In this document: positions 23,101-34,812 of the stretch, piece by piece
How the letters are laid out: the number at the start of each line of letters is the position of its first letter
Numbering within the stretch: position 1 is the stretch's first letter
NCBI GenBank assembly: GCA_001692895.1
Contig: KV748217.1
Location: forward strand, 248,001 to 312,000
Length of the DNA: 64,000 bases
Direction: 5' to 3'
From: Cenococcum geophilum 1.58
Taxonomy: Eukaryota; Ascomycota; Dothideomycetes; Gloniales; Gloniaceae
The notes under the pieces: model-generated
Seen by the model: only the letters and a program-made list of their open reading frames with translations
The model's database searches: none
What the model was told of the DNA's origin: nothing
Program-made: the position numbers and the translations under genes

Positions 23101-26100
23101 ATTTCTTAATTGCTACTAGCATCTGTTCTTTTTATAGTCTCTTTAAGACCTATTTAATGTGTTCCCCGTGTTCTTCCTTAGTTATTAAGTAGATAATGAT
23201 ATTGTTAAGATATGCTATAATAAATTTCTTTAAGTATTCTCCTAATATATTATTAATACGCTTTTGGAACGTTGCTAGTGCGTTTATAAGCCTAAATTGC
23301 ATAACTAATAGTTTATATAGTCCTTCCTTTGACCTAAAGGCTGCCTTCTATTTGTTGCCTTTTTTGATCCTAATTTAATGGTACGCCTATCTTAGATCTA
23401 TCTTTGTAAAGATTTGCGCATTGCCTATTCTATCTTAGATTTCGCTAATTAAGGGTAAAGGATACCTATTCTTCCTGGTGATGCTGTTTAACTATCTATA
23501 GTTAATATACAGCCTTAGTTTACTATTTTTCTTTAGTATAAATAGTACTGGATAACCCGCTAATAACTGCGATGGTCTAATATATCCCTTTTATAGATTT
23601 TCCTAGATAAACTCTTTTAACGCTCTACCTTCTTCTTTGGTAAGCTTATAGATTGGAAAGAACTTTAGACTTATTCCTGGTTCTAACTCTATCTTATAGT
23701 CCTATGCTATATATTTTAACAGCTTTTTACTTTCTAGTAACTATAGTTTTTTGCTATACTTATAGTATCTCCTTAGTATATAACTTAGTCCTTTTTCTAT
23801 TTCTTTATAGGTTGCTCCTACTTAGTACTATACTAACTTAGTTTGTTATTATATCTTATGGCGTTAAGTATCTCTAATATTAACCTGACCTGTAATCCAA
23901 TTAATCCTTAGATTATATTCCTGTAACTAAGGTATACTTAATACTGCCTTGTCCTATCCTAATGGTAGGATATTAAAAGATATCTTAATTTGTCTCCCTT
24001 TAATAGTTATCTAAATAGGTCCTGTTTCCAGATTAATAATCCCTCCTCTATAGGTTATTAGATCTCCTAAAATTGTAACTAATAGGTAAGGTTACTCCTT
24101 TTGTCTATAAGGTAGCCCTATTCTCTTAACTACTGCTAATAAGATATAGTTTCGCGTTACTCTACTATCTATTAGCGCTTCGAACTGCTAATCTTGCCAA
24201 TTAACTTGTAAATTTAGGTGTTGTCCTTAAATTCCTTTAAGGGTCTAAGGTTTTACTACTGGCTCCCTTTAGTCCTATAGGCCTCTACTTTTCCTAACTA
24301 TTAGCTACTTAATCCTAGTGCACTTAGCTCCTTCTTTAGCTAATGCCTAGTTCGTTTTTTATCTTTAATATGCTATAGACACGTATTTTTTAGGCATTCC
24401 TACTACTGTTGTCCGTCTAAGTATTCTTCTATAAGGAATTTTCCTAGTTAAAGTACTAAACTTCCTTCCTCTTAGATTTCTATTAGATGCTATCTATATA
24501 TATATTTAGCATTCCTATACTATTGCTTGTCTGTTATTTAGTATATCCTTATAGGGTATTTCCGATTCTTTTTTTTTGGATTCTTATGCATTTCGCATAT
24601 ATCGTCCATATACGCAATCCATGATAACGTATAGTGTGCTAGGTGCTTTGGGTTAACTCTTAGCTTGTCTTTATCCTTAAGTTTAAACCTTTGTCGTGCT
24701 GATCTAAACGTTATAACTTTATTTGTAGGTACTAAGATGCGTCTTTTACTTCTTTAGTCCTCTAAACGTTCCTTTAGATCCTTTAACATTATAATTAAGG
24801 CTCCTTTAATATGCGTTATAGCCTTCTCTATAATTGGGTAGTCCTAGATAACTTTTTTATCTAACTATATATAGAAATCTTCCCACTTATTATTGTGCCT
24901 TTATCTATACCACTTTTGGTATAGCTACTGGAGTGTATACGGTCTGTCTATAAGGAAGTATCTTCTTATTACTACATCGTAACAGCCCTTTATATGTCGT
25001 TCCTCGAACCTAGTTGGAATCCCTAGATCCTCTTTATCTTCTAGTTTAGTAAGCTACTTAGCTCTTAGTATGCCTACTCTCGGCCTATTGGTGATCCTTT
25101 ATACTAGTGCTCTGCCCTTTATACGTCCTAATGTGCTAGATCTTTTGTCTAGTTTCTGCTCTTATTATAAGGTAATTCTTGCTCTAAACTCCTCTATAGT
25201 TTCTTTTATGTTGCGTCTTATAAGTAGATCTTTAAAGTCTTTATACTTCTTAATCTTAGTATTAACTTTTCAATCTTTAGGCTAAACACTGTATTCCCCT
25301 AGTAAGTCTTCTAAGTCTATATATCTGTCTCCTAGTCTGATTGCTATTTATGCCGTAGATTCTCTAATCTATAAGGAAGCTCCTTGCCTCTTATCTATGG
25401 GTGTCTTAATTTATACCCCAAATTCTTAACCTCTTAGGTTCTTTAATCCCGAGCTTACTTCTAACTTAAGCTTAGCTCTAGCCTTAGTTTAACTAGGCTT
25501 ACTTAGTGTTTTTATCTCGTCTTAAGAGTCTTAAATCTCACTCATCTCGTCTTAAGAATCTTGTGCCTGTGGGAACTTCTATCCCAAGCTTATTTGTATG
25601 TTTTTAAACTAAGCTACTGCCCTGCTTTATCGGTTTTCGTCTATTATAGGTCCTTAGGTATACCTTATCTCGTCTTAAGAATCTTGGTCGTCTTTTATCT
25701 CGCTATAAGAATCTTAAGCCTTTAGCCTTTTGCCTTTATTAAATGCTAAAGTAGTTTGCTATTTTACTTCTCTTGCGTCTTATAAAGCAATAGACATTAT
25801 ATTTAGTGGGGTTTCGATCCCTACTAATGTTCCTTATTCTATAATGGAATTATCCTCTACCTCTAGTATAATATCTCCGAGGTCTGCTCGCTTCTAGTAA
25901 GCGGCCCTTATTACCTTATTGTTACGGAATGTTTCGCCTAGGTTAAATTTATCGTCCTTAATATCTAATCTGCGAACTGGTTTATTAGTTCCTCTACATC
26001 TTATAGGTGCTAGCTTTTATAGCTAATAGCTTGCGCCGTACTTAGCGTCCTTATAAATTCGGCATATATTATTATAATAAAACGTAAAACTTCTAATTGA

Positions 26101-27243
26101 ACATTCTTTTGTTTCTTGCAGTATATTATTGTCCCTCTATACGTGTATATCGTCTGCTAGTCTTATGCCCTTTACTACGTAGTAACTCTACCTACTTCTA
26201 CAGTCTCTGACGTAATAACCCTGTTTTCCGTAATTTATGCAAGCTTTTTCTTTAAACCATTTCTCTTATTATAGAGTCCGCCTAAATGTCTTCTGCTGTT
26301 AAGATCCCTAATTTGGCCTCTGCTCCTTAGACCTTTAATTACTTAATTCTTATCCTCTAGGTTTCTATAGTTTGCTCTATCTTTTATAGGCTTCTTTAGT
26401 ACTACTTAGGTCTATTAGCTCTGCGCCATACTATAGTTTTTAACTTAGCTTTTGTTGTTACGTACTTTGCGCCTTATATGACTATAGAACTCTATCCTAG
26501 CCTTTCTTAGCCTGTTCCCTTTAGTAGATCTAATTATTAATCTTAATTGCCTAATCTATTAGTTCCCTTAGGGTGTCCGTATCTTCCATTAGGATAATTA
26601 CGTCCTAGACTTTAGCCTTAAGTCCCTATTTATACTGTGCTATAAGCGCCCTATTATTCCACTCTACTTATATTACTAGTGTCTAGAACTATGTTGTATA
26701 CTTAATTGCTAAAGTTCGTTATATAAGGTTCTGGAGTTTTTTTTCCGCTATAGTTATTTCTTCCGGGTCTCTAAATATCTGCGTTAATTGTTCTACAAAT
26801 TCTTCCTAACTTAAGAATATAAATCGCACGTCTTAGTTAGTGGTCGTTATTCTATTTGCCTATATCTCCGTAAGATAAGGTTTAAACCACTTAAGTGCTT
26901 TTCCTAATAAGAATAGTCCTGTATAGGCTATCCGATCCACGGGTATAGGTAACTTTACTCCCTTCTGTAAGACCTTAAAATGCATCTGCGTAAGGAATCC
27001 TTTAAGCTTTAACCTTTCTCCTATAAATCTCTTAATTAATAGTAGCTTAATCTTTGCTGCTCCTATCCTATTAAGTCTTTCTTCTAACACTATATTGTTA
27101 GCTGTTAGCTGGTTAACTATTTCCTGTAGCTGTCCGACCGTTATAGGTTGCTATAAGTCAGTATCTGCTATACTAGTATCACCTCCTGTCCTTAAAGTAG
27201 TTGCTGCCGTTAATGGCGTTGTGGTGGCTGCTTTTGGTAGCAT
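20190..27243 (-). pseudogene. Gypsy B1 gag-pol relic
   Basis: The gag ATG is at 27243, followed by an Ala/Thr-rich start and a capsid-like segment around 27090-26860 (LEERLNRIGAAKIKL, then ALKWFKPYLTEI). Reverse transcriptase is clear at about 23530-23190: PLISEI, FTKIDLR, AYH, AAFRSKEGLYKLLVM, and the catalytic box near 23201-23212, which reads YLNN instead of YLDD, so both catalytic Asp residues are lost by G-to-A change. After the box come LGQLSIDLKKIKAI and FLGFYNYYRRFI (about 23060-22920). RNase H, integrase and a C-terminal tail follow leftward to about 20300. In-frame TAG/TAA replace Gln throughout. No functional polyprotein can be made. Confidence 0.9.
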
Positions 27244-27287
27244 ATTGTTTAACTTCTTGTATTAATACTATAACTAGGTAGTAATTG

Positions 27288-27712
27288 TGTAACGGAATCT
27301 TATAGCAAGAACTACGATGGGCTCGTTATTAGGCTAGGTGTGTAGGAAATACAAGTATAAAAGTTAACAACGTAATAATAACTGGTGGAGTGGTTGCCCA
27401 ATAGATTAACTCTAATTATATTCTAAGAATTACTATAAGGAAGGAACTATCTAGGTAGGGACTAAGGGTCCTTAAATACACAACTGTACTCCTAAGAAAG
27501 TTATTACTCTGTCTGCTCTGTCTGCTCTATTCGCTTTGCGATAGACCTTATAAATTATACAGATCATACAGATCATATTACGTGACTCTGCTTACCATTC
27601 CTTATCACATAGTTCCACGGGTTCCATCCTGGACCGTGCTTGTATTAACTAACTAGCTTCTTCCGACTCCTCTCCAAGTAGTTATAGTATTGTACTTAAA
27701 GCGTCCGTAACA
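27288..27712 (-). repeat. Right (5') LTR of Gypsy B1
   Basis: This 425-bp LTR begins TGTAACGGAATC and ends GTAACA, keeping the canonical TG..CA ends. It would have carried the promoter of the minus-strand transcript. It is followed directly by the target duplication AATAG. Confidence 0.95.
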
Positions 27713-30539
27713 AATAGATGGGGTAGGAGGGCCTATGTTGCTTATTCTTAAGTAGGCTCTGTAAACTAAGAGGGTAGGTACTAGTCCGTTAGGGCTAGCG
27801 GTGTTATTTATAGCTTTTACGGCTATCTATAAAGCTAGTTCCTTTTAAATATCCTTATACTCGTCCGTAATGATCTAGTAAGCTCTCCATAAAGCTAGGT
27901 AAGCTTACTTAATAAGTTTAACGGACTAATGCGCCTTAACTGGAACGGCTTTTGTTAAAATAGCTATAGCTATAGCGTACTATTAGAATTCCTTGCTGAT
28001 AAAGTTCCTACTGGCGTTATAGGTAATATACTTAGGGGGTCTAACGTATATGTCAATCTAGTAGGTCTGTAAAATATCCTAAGTATATTTTATGGATATA
28101 TTTTATAACTAACGGGCGGCTTAATAGTGGGTTGCCTCGTTAATTATATATAATACTAGGCTGCCGTTAATGTATATAATGTCTATATATACTAAGTGGT
28201 TAAAATTAAGGTCTTTATAAAGAGTGAACTTAAATTGGCCTAGGAAACGTCTATATTTCTAGCAGAAGGAGCAGTATTTAGTTAGGTAGTTAATTGCCTT
28301 CCTATTAACGTTGTTATATCTAGAGCGTTTAAGGACTCTATACAGCTTTTTAGCTAATAGGTAGCCGAAACGGCGATATAGGCGGTAGATTTTAGTACTA
28401 GTAAGGTAGTATGGGTTATAGTTAAAAGATTCCTAAATATAGGTCTATAAAGTCTCTCCCTATATATAGAACGGGTGTTTAAATTATCGCGTAATTAGTA
28501 GGGTAATATACTTACTTCCTAGGGCAGTTGCGGGGCTAATTAAGGTGTCTGTAATATTATTATAGTAAACCTATAACCTATCCATGTCCGCAAGGCAGAG
28601 TAGGAAAGGGGTATCCGCTTTTACTACGTAGAAGTTAACTAGGCTAATTAGAGTCTTAACTATAACTAATCTAATTAATATAGTTAAGCTGATACTAAAT
28701 TGGACGTTTACGGCCTTAGTTTATATAGTATTAATGTTTATATTATTATTTATGGTAGTCTTATATATAAGGTATTGTCCGTAACCTATAGTAGACTTCT
28801 TAGAGGTACCTATATTAATTATAACGCTATAGAATTCTTTGGGGGTATAGCGTTCCGTAGTAATATATGTAAATAGGTCCTATTTATAGTCCGTAATATT
28901 TATAATAGGTTTAACGGGTATACTTACGGGTTAGTTTTTAGGTGTAATTAAGTATATAAAGGAGCGGTTGGCTAATACGGTCGTAATATTAAAGGCTTAG
29001 CCGTCTGTAAAAGGTCTAAAAGTAGTTAGGAATATCTTTAAGGTCTCCTATTCCTAAGTATTTAAGTTAAAGTTAATTATAAGGGCTTCTATTAACTTGT
29101 TAAGAGACTCCTCTACTTCCTTTCCTTTGTAGTCTAAGATAAACTAGTTAATCTGGCTATTAAATCTTTTCTTAGACTTATTATATTCTTCTTAGGTATG
29201 TTTTATAGACTAATATCCTTCCTTATTATATATAAAGCACTTCTAGCTAGTTTGTCTGTAGGGGTATACTTTTATATAGGAGTTACTGCGGGGGTTATAG
29301 GTAGGACTTAGTCGGTATAGGTACTGCTAGCAGTAGCGGCGGTCCGTAAAGTAGGTATCTAAGTTAATTTATAGGTTTTATAGGTCTATAATAAAGGCTT
29401 AAGTACTACCTATTGGGTTTAAGACTTTATATATTGTAATAGATGACTATAAGTCGTTAATAAGGCCAGCTAATGTATCTGTAGGCTTATAGCAGGTATA
29501 TTTATAGGGCTCCACTTCCTAGTAAGCTGTAATAAGTTTATTATATAGGAAGTCGTCTATTTAAAGCTTAATATTAAGGCCGTGCTATAGGTGCCGAAGG
29601 TCTTTAATAAGAATTTACAGGCATTCTATAGTCGATTTTTTGGTGTTCTTATTAATTACGGTCTGTAACTTAATCGCATTTTATTATATAAGGATGTCGC
29701 GCTTATATTTTAGCCCTTTAAAGTAGTTATATATAGCTTTATATAGCTTATTAAAGGGAACACTAATAGTAGTTAAGGGCTAGGCCGCGCAGTATGGTAG
29801 ACTAGGCTTAGTTAAACTCCTATTTAGGAATATTAGCCTTCTAACAGAGGTCCGTAAAGATAGTTAGTTTAAAGTTAAAGTTATTGTTTTTACCGCTATA
29901 CTTGGATTCGTCGGTATAGAGCTTAGCTAGGTTAGCTAGCTCTTTACTATAGGTCTTTATTTAGGTAGTTTATAGATCTATAACTTAAGTAATAAAAGGG
30001 TTTTAGTCTGTATTTTAGTTTATAGGAGTATTACGGTCCGTAACTTAAGTACTAGGTATACTTTAGCCCGTAAGATTAATTCTAAAATCTCTTTAGTCTA
30101 TAGGACGAATTTAGTTAAATAGGTCGTTAATAAGACTAAAGATCCTATTAAGTTTAAAAGAGGTAAAGAGTCCGCTAGTTTTAATATAATCTAGGATCTA
30201 CTCTTTAGTCTATTCCATTTGGTCCTTTTTATATAGGGTATTATATAGAGACTGTGTAATAGTAACTCGATTATCCTTTTTAACCTATACGCCTTAGTTA
30301 CGTAAGAGGGTTTATAGGTTGTGGGTAGCTACAAGGTTGCAAGCCTTAAAGATAGCTTCTATAAAGTCCGCAAAGTCTTCTTTATATTATTCCTATAGAT
30401 CGTTATTTAGGAGCTTAAAGTGTCCATATTTAAGGATTTTGAAATTAATATAGTCGTTAACGCCGTTTATAAACGTGAGGTTAACTCCCTAACTCTACTT
30501 CTTTTGACCTTTATTAATTTGCTTGCTTATATCTGCCAT
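27713..30539 (-). mobile_element. Copia retrotransposon, 5' part (gag, protease, integrase)
   Basis: This is the upstream half of the Copia element split by Gypsy B1. A minus-strand ATG at 30539 opens a gag-like frame (MADISKQINKGQKK, NFKILKYGHFKLL, DFADFIEAIFKACN). Further left come a segment with INIGTSKKSTIGYGQY where the protease region is expected, and then integrase with its zinc-binding region (KYCSFC) followed by LNFNHLVYIDIIYINGS. At the B1 boundary the frame reads LVPTLLVY and IGPPTPSIT and continues in 19764-18940. Stops sit at Gln and Trp codons. The order protease, integrase, reverse transcriptase is what separates Copia from Gypsy. It is inactive. Confidence 0.85.
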
Positions 30540-31089
30540 ATTATATAGCGTAGTATATCTGTATAAGTTGTAACGGGTTAAAAGGAGCTTATAGCGGGTA
30601 GAGGAGATCTTATAACGGTCCGTAAAATTAATTAACGGGTTCGTAATAGTTTATAGGAGGGTAAGAGGTTCTGTAAAGGTCTATATTCGCGTTTATAAAC
30701 TTTTAATAAACCGTACTAAGACTTAAATAAGTATACAGAGATGGTAATATAGTCTATAATCCCCAACTTCCAACCTTTTAGTAGGTCGTACTAGGATATA
30801 AACAGGTGGTTGCTGTCGTGTATCGCTTAGGGGGAGGTGTTAAATAATTACTGATCTGTGCGCGCTTACTAATTAGTGTTTATATTAACTTAATAATATA
30901 AGTAAGTTATATCTAGGGGCACGAAATACATATAGTATCGTATGCTCTTTTAGATAGTGGTGACTGTCAATTCTATTAAGGTAGACTATATAGTCTATAT
31001 ACTAACGCGCCTCCCCCCTAATTAGTTAGTATATAAGTGGTTAGTGCACCAAACGCGTAAGTACGCGTTTGGTATAATAGGTGCTGTAG
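30540..31089. other. Copia leader region with G-rich inverted arms and a hairpin
   Basis: This is the sequence upstream of the Copia gag start. Two G/C-rich words face each other: TTAGGGGGAGGTG (about 30827-30839) and CGCGCCTCCCCCCTAA (about 31005-31021). They bound a ~165-bp segment with TGTTA at one end and CTAAC at the other. This may be a decayed Copia 5' LTR or a small TIR element; I cannot decide. A 12-bp perfect palindrome follows at 31048-31073. No gene is visible. Confidence 0.4.
31048..31073. repeat. Perfect 12-bp-arm hairpin
   Basis: The arm ACCAAACGCGTA (31048-31059) is followed by a 2-bp loop and the exact reverse complement TACGCGTTTGGT (31062-31073). It is GC-rich for this region and CpG-containing. 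It lies about 25 bp left of the truncated Gypsy B3 copy. Function unknown. Confidence 0.9.
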
Positions 31090-32125
31090 TTATACAATAA
31101 CTTATACGTTTTTCTATAATTACTTAGTCTTAAACAACTCTTTTATTTAGCTATATATAAAAGTCTTCCTACTTATTATTATATCGCTACCTATACTACT
31201 TTTAGTACAGCTCTATAAGCATATATAACCTATCTATAAGGAAATATCTCGTTATTACTGCATTATTATAACTTTTAATATGCCTTTTTTTAAATTTAGT
31301 TAGAACCCCTAAGTTCTCTTCTTATTCTAGTTCTTTAAGCTATTTTACTCTTAGCGTACCTACTTTCGGCCTATTAGTAATTTTTTATATAAGTATTCTA
31401 ACCTATAGTCTACCTAGTATTCTTAACCCTTAGTAGCCTCTTTATTCTTACTATACTTTAATTTAACTTTTAAATCTTTTTTAGTCTTCTCCTAGTCTGC
31501 ATCTAGCTATAAAATCCTCTAAATCCGTAAACTTTATTATTTTAGTATTAACTGTTTAACTCTAAGGCTAAATACTTTGTTTACCTACTATTAGATTCTT
31601 TCCCTTTATTACGGAAGTCCTATCTTTCTAATCTTTTACTTTAATTTATTCTTATAGATAACTAGCTTATACTCTTATTCTTTCTTTAAAATCTTAAGCC
31701 TTTAGCCTTTTACCTTTATTAAGTGCTAAAGTGGTTTACTACCCTACTTCTCTTATATCTTATAAAGTAATAGACATTGTATCTAATAGAGTCTTAATCC
31801 CTATTACTAATCCGTCCTCTATAATAGATTTAACTTCTACCTCTATTATAATATCTCTAAGGTCTATATACTCCTAATAAACTGCCTTTATTACCTTATT
31901 ATTACTAAATATTTCACCTATATTAAATTTATTATCTTTAATATCTAATCTGCGAGATAGTTTATTAGTTCCTTTAAACTCTAGTAATTTTAGCTCCTAT
32001 AGCTAATGGCTTACGCTATACTTAGCGTCTTTATAAATTTAGTATATATTATTATAATAGAATATAAAACTCCTAATTAAAACTTTTTTAGTTCCTTATA
32101 GTATACTATTATCCCTTTATATATA

Positions 32126-32909
32126 AGCTCGGACCCCTAGAACTCGGTTACCCCCCGAACTCAGACGGGTTTCCCATACAAAACGTCAGTTTTCTACCTC
32201 TATAAAAACAGTATTAGTAATATATTATTAATTATATAAAGTTCTAAAATTAAAGCTTATATAGTTCTAAGTAAATTTATAAAAAAAAATTTTTAAAAAA
32301 TGTCTTTATGCGCCTAAAATATTTAAATAGTTTATTTTATATAGTAAAAATAACCCCTTAAAAAAAACATACTATACTATTTTAATAAATTTTTTAATAA
32401 TATTTTTTAAATATATATAGCTATGCGACACTAGATTTTAAATTTTTATAGCATTTATTATATATAGGCTTTTTAAAATATAGCCGGTTTAAAAATCTCC
32501 TATATAAAAAAACCCAAAATTATATATAGGGGATTTTTAAACCGGCTATATTTTTAAAAGCCTATATAATATAAATGCTATAAAAATTAAAATCTAGTGT
32601 CGCATAGCTATATATATTTTAAAAAATATTATTAAAAAAATTTATTAAAATAGTATAGTATGTTTTTTTAAGGGGGTTTTTACTATATAAAATAAACTAT
32701 TTAATATTTTAGGCGCATAAAGACATTTTTTTAAAATTTTTTTTTATAAATTTACTTAGAACTATATAAGCTTTAATTTTAGAACTTTATATAATTAATA
32801 ATATATTACTAATACTGTTTTTATAGAGGTAGAAAACTGACGTTTTGTATGGGAAACCCGTCTGAGTTCGGGGGGTAACCGAGTTCTAGGGGTCCGAGCT
32901 TATATATCG
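32126..32909. mobile_element. Near-perfect ~780-bp palindromic (foldback) MITE
   Basis: Two arms of about 370-380 bp are almost exact reverse complements. The left end reads AAGCTCGGACCCCTAGAAC and the right end is its mirror, GTTCTAGGGGTCCGAGCTT. The arms meet around 32500-32540 with only a few tens of bases of loop (AAAAACCCAAAATTATATA). The flanks are TATA-rich on both sides, so a TA or TATA target duplication is likely but cannot be fixed. Relative to Gypsy B2 (about 47850) the insertion is clean: the surrounding gag sequence resumes without loss. No ORF. The arms differ mainly by single-base runs, so RIP has barely separated them. Confidence 0.92.
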
Positions 32910-34036
32910 TCTACTAGTCTAGTTCCCTTTACTATATAATTACTATAGCTATCTTTATAGTCTCTAGCGAAATAACCTTGTTTTTTTATAATTTATATAA
33001 GCTCCTTCTTTAAACTATTTCTCTTATTATAGAGTCCGCCTAAACGTCTTCTACTATTAAGATCCCTAGTTTAGCCTCTACTCCTTAGGCCTTTAATTAC
33101 TTAATCCTTATCCTCTAGGTTTCTATAGTTTCTTTATCTATCTCTTATAGGCTTCTTTAGTACTACTTAAGTCCATTAACTCTGTACTATACTATAATTT
33201 CTAACTTAGTTAATACGTACTTTACGCCTTATATAACTATAAAACTTTATCCTAACCCTTCTTAGTCTATTTCCTCTAATAGATTCTATTATTAATCTTA
33301 ATCGCTTAATTAATTAGTTCTCTTTAAGTATCTATATCTTCTATTAGGATAATTACATCCTAGACTTTTACTTTAAGTCCCTATTTATATTATGCCATAA
33401 GTGCCTTATTATTCTATTTAACTTATATTGCTAACATTTAAAACTATATTATATACTTAATTGCTAAAGTTCTCTATACTAGGTTTTAAAGCTTTTTTTT
33501 CTACTATAGTAATTACCTCTAGGTCTCTAAATGTTTATATTAGGCGTTTTATAAACCCGCTCTAACTAGTAAATATATACTATACCTTTTAGTTAGTAGT
33601 AGCTATACTATTTTCCTATACCTCTATTAGGTAAGGCTTAAACTACTTAAGTGCCCTTCCTATTAGGAATAATCCTGCGTAGGTAACCTAGTTTATAGGC
33701 GTTGCCAGCTTCGCTTCTTTCTATATAACTTTAAAGTGCATTTATATAAGGAATCCCTTAAGTTTTAACTTCGCTCCTAAGAATCACTTAATAGATAGTA
33801 GCTTAATCTTAACTACTCCAATCCTATTAATCTTTTCCTTAAATAACCTATTATTATCTATTAATTAATTAACTATTTTCTATAGCTATCTAACCGTAAC
33901 TAGCTAAGAGTTAGTATTTACTATACTAGTGTTATTACCTAATCTTAATATAGTTGCTACTATTAACAGCGTTATAAATACTGCTTTTAGTACCATATTA
34001 TTTAACTTTATTAATACTATAACTAGGTAGTAAATA

Positions 34037-34451
34037 TATAACGATGCCTTATAGTAAAAACTACAGTAGACTTATTAATAGGCTAAGTGTATAGGTAAAT
34101 AACAAGTTAATAATATAATAATAACTAGTAGAGTAGTTGCCTAATAGATTAACTCTAATTATATTCTAAGATTTACTACAAAGAAGAGAACTATCTAGGT
34201 AGGGACTGTAGTCCTTTAAATATATAATACCGCGCCTAAGAAATGTACTAAGTATGTTAGTACGTTAGTATATCCCATATTCCTACGTTCCTACATTTCT
34301 ACGTTCTAAACTTATAACGTAACTAGCTATATAACTTAATTACCCCTTATCTTATAGCTTGATCGGTTTTAGTGCCTCCTATACTATTTTAACCAACCCG
34401 TTTATATCTCTTCTTAGTAGTCGTACTACTGCCAATATAAGGTCTATAATA
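34037..34451 (-). repeat. Right (5') LTR of Gypsy B3
   Basis: A ~415-bp LTR homologous to the B1/B2 LTRs. It starts TATAACGATGCC (for TGTAACGGAACC) and shares the block AACTAGTAGAGTAGTTGCC and the ATCTAGGTAGGGACT block. The last ~100 bp are strongly diverged, so the exact end is uncertain. An inverted-repeat element abuts it. Confidence 0.75.
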
Positions 34452-34812
34452 ATAACCCTATTAATCTAACTCTAATATATATAAATAAGGGCTTATTTTA
34501 TAGCTTTATTTTAAATCTATAAAATAAAGTTTTATAGCTTTATTTTAAACCTATATAATAAAGTTTTATTTATATAATTTAAAGCCAAATTAGTAGAGCT
34601 ATAGGGGGTGCTTATTTTTAGGGGAAGAGGGACCGGATTAGTTAGTATAGAGCCTTAATCTAAGTTTTACAGCCTTAGTAAGGCACCCCCTATAGCTCTA
34701 CCAATTTGGCTTTAAATTATATAAATAAAACTTTATTTTATAGATTTAAAATAAAGCTATAAAATAAGCCCTTATTTATATATATTGGAATTAGATTAGT
34801 AGGGTTATATAG
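34452..34812. mobile_element. Inverted-repeat MITE, ~360 bp
   Basis: Long terminal inverted arms of roughly 150 bp: the left end reads ATAACCCTATTAATCTAA and the right end GATTAGTAGGGTTATAT. The inner arms share AAATAAGGGCTTATTTTATAG and, nearer the middle, CCAAATTRGTAGAGCTATAGG followed by GGGTG. The left arm has an extra near-duplicate of a TTTATAGCTTTATTTTAAA word. The central ~75 bp (about 34617-34690) is unique and less AT-rich. No ORF. It lies directly against the end of the Gypsy B3 LTR. Arm mismatches are mostly C/T and G/A. Confidence 0.85.

Larger units (their letters stand above)
19765..27712 (-). mobile_element. Gypsy retrotransposon B, copy 1 (full length, RIP-degraded)
   Basis: This is a complete LTR element of 7948 bp with 425-bp LTRs at both ends and a perfect 5-bp target duplication AATAG (19760-19764 and 27713-27717). 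It reads on the minus strand: gag starts at 27243, and a purine-rich tract (minus-strand GAGGAGGGAGATAG) abuts the left LTR as expected of a polypurine tract. The order gag, protease, reverse transcriptase, RNase H, integrase makes it Ty3/Gypsy. It sits inside the Copia element, so it inserted later. A second full copy is at 41454-49428 and a truncated relative at 31090-34451. Confidence 0.95.
31090..34451 (-). mobile_element. Gypsy B-related copy 3, truncated (5' LTR, gag, part of pol)
   Basis: The sequence aligns with Gypsy B1 from about 24800 to its right end: the shared stretch with TATATATAGAAATCTTCC-like wording appears at about 31150, and gag-region wording recurs up to 34010. The right LTR is 34037-34451. 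The left half of the element, including reverse transcriptase and integrase, is absent, so it was truncated at about 31090. It is visibly more diverged from B1 than B2 is, and more AT-rich, so it is probably older. A ~780-bp palindromic element interrupts its gag region at 32126-32909. Confidence 0.8.

Noticed and set aside
30827-31021. Clean MITE or Copia LTR between the G-rich inverted arms
   Set aside because: The arms are short and differ by indels, and neither a target duplication nor a second LTR is available; it is kept only as an undecided note.
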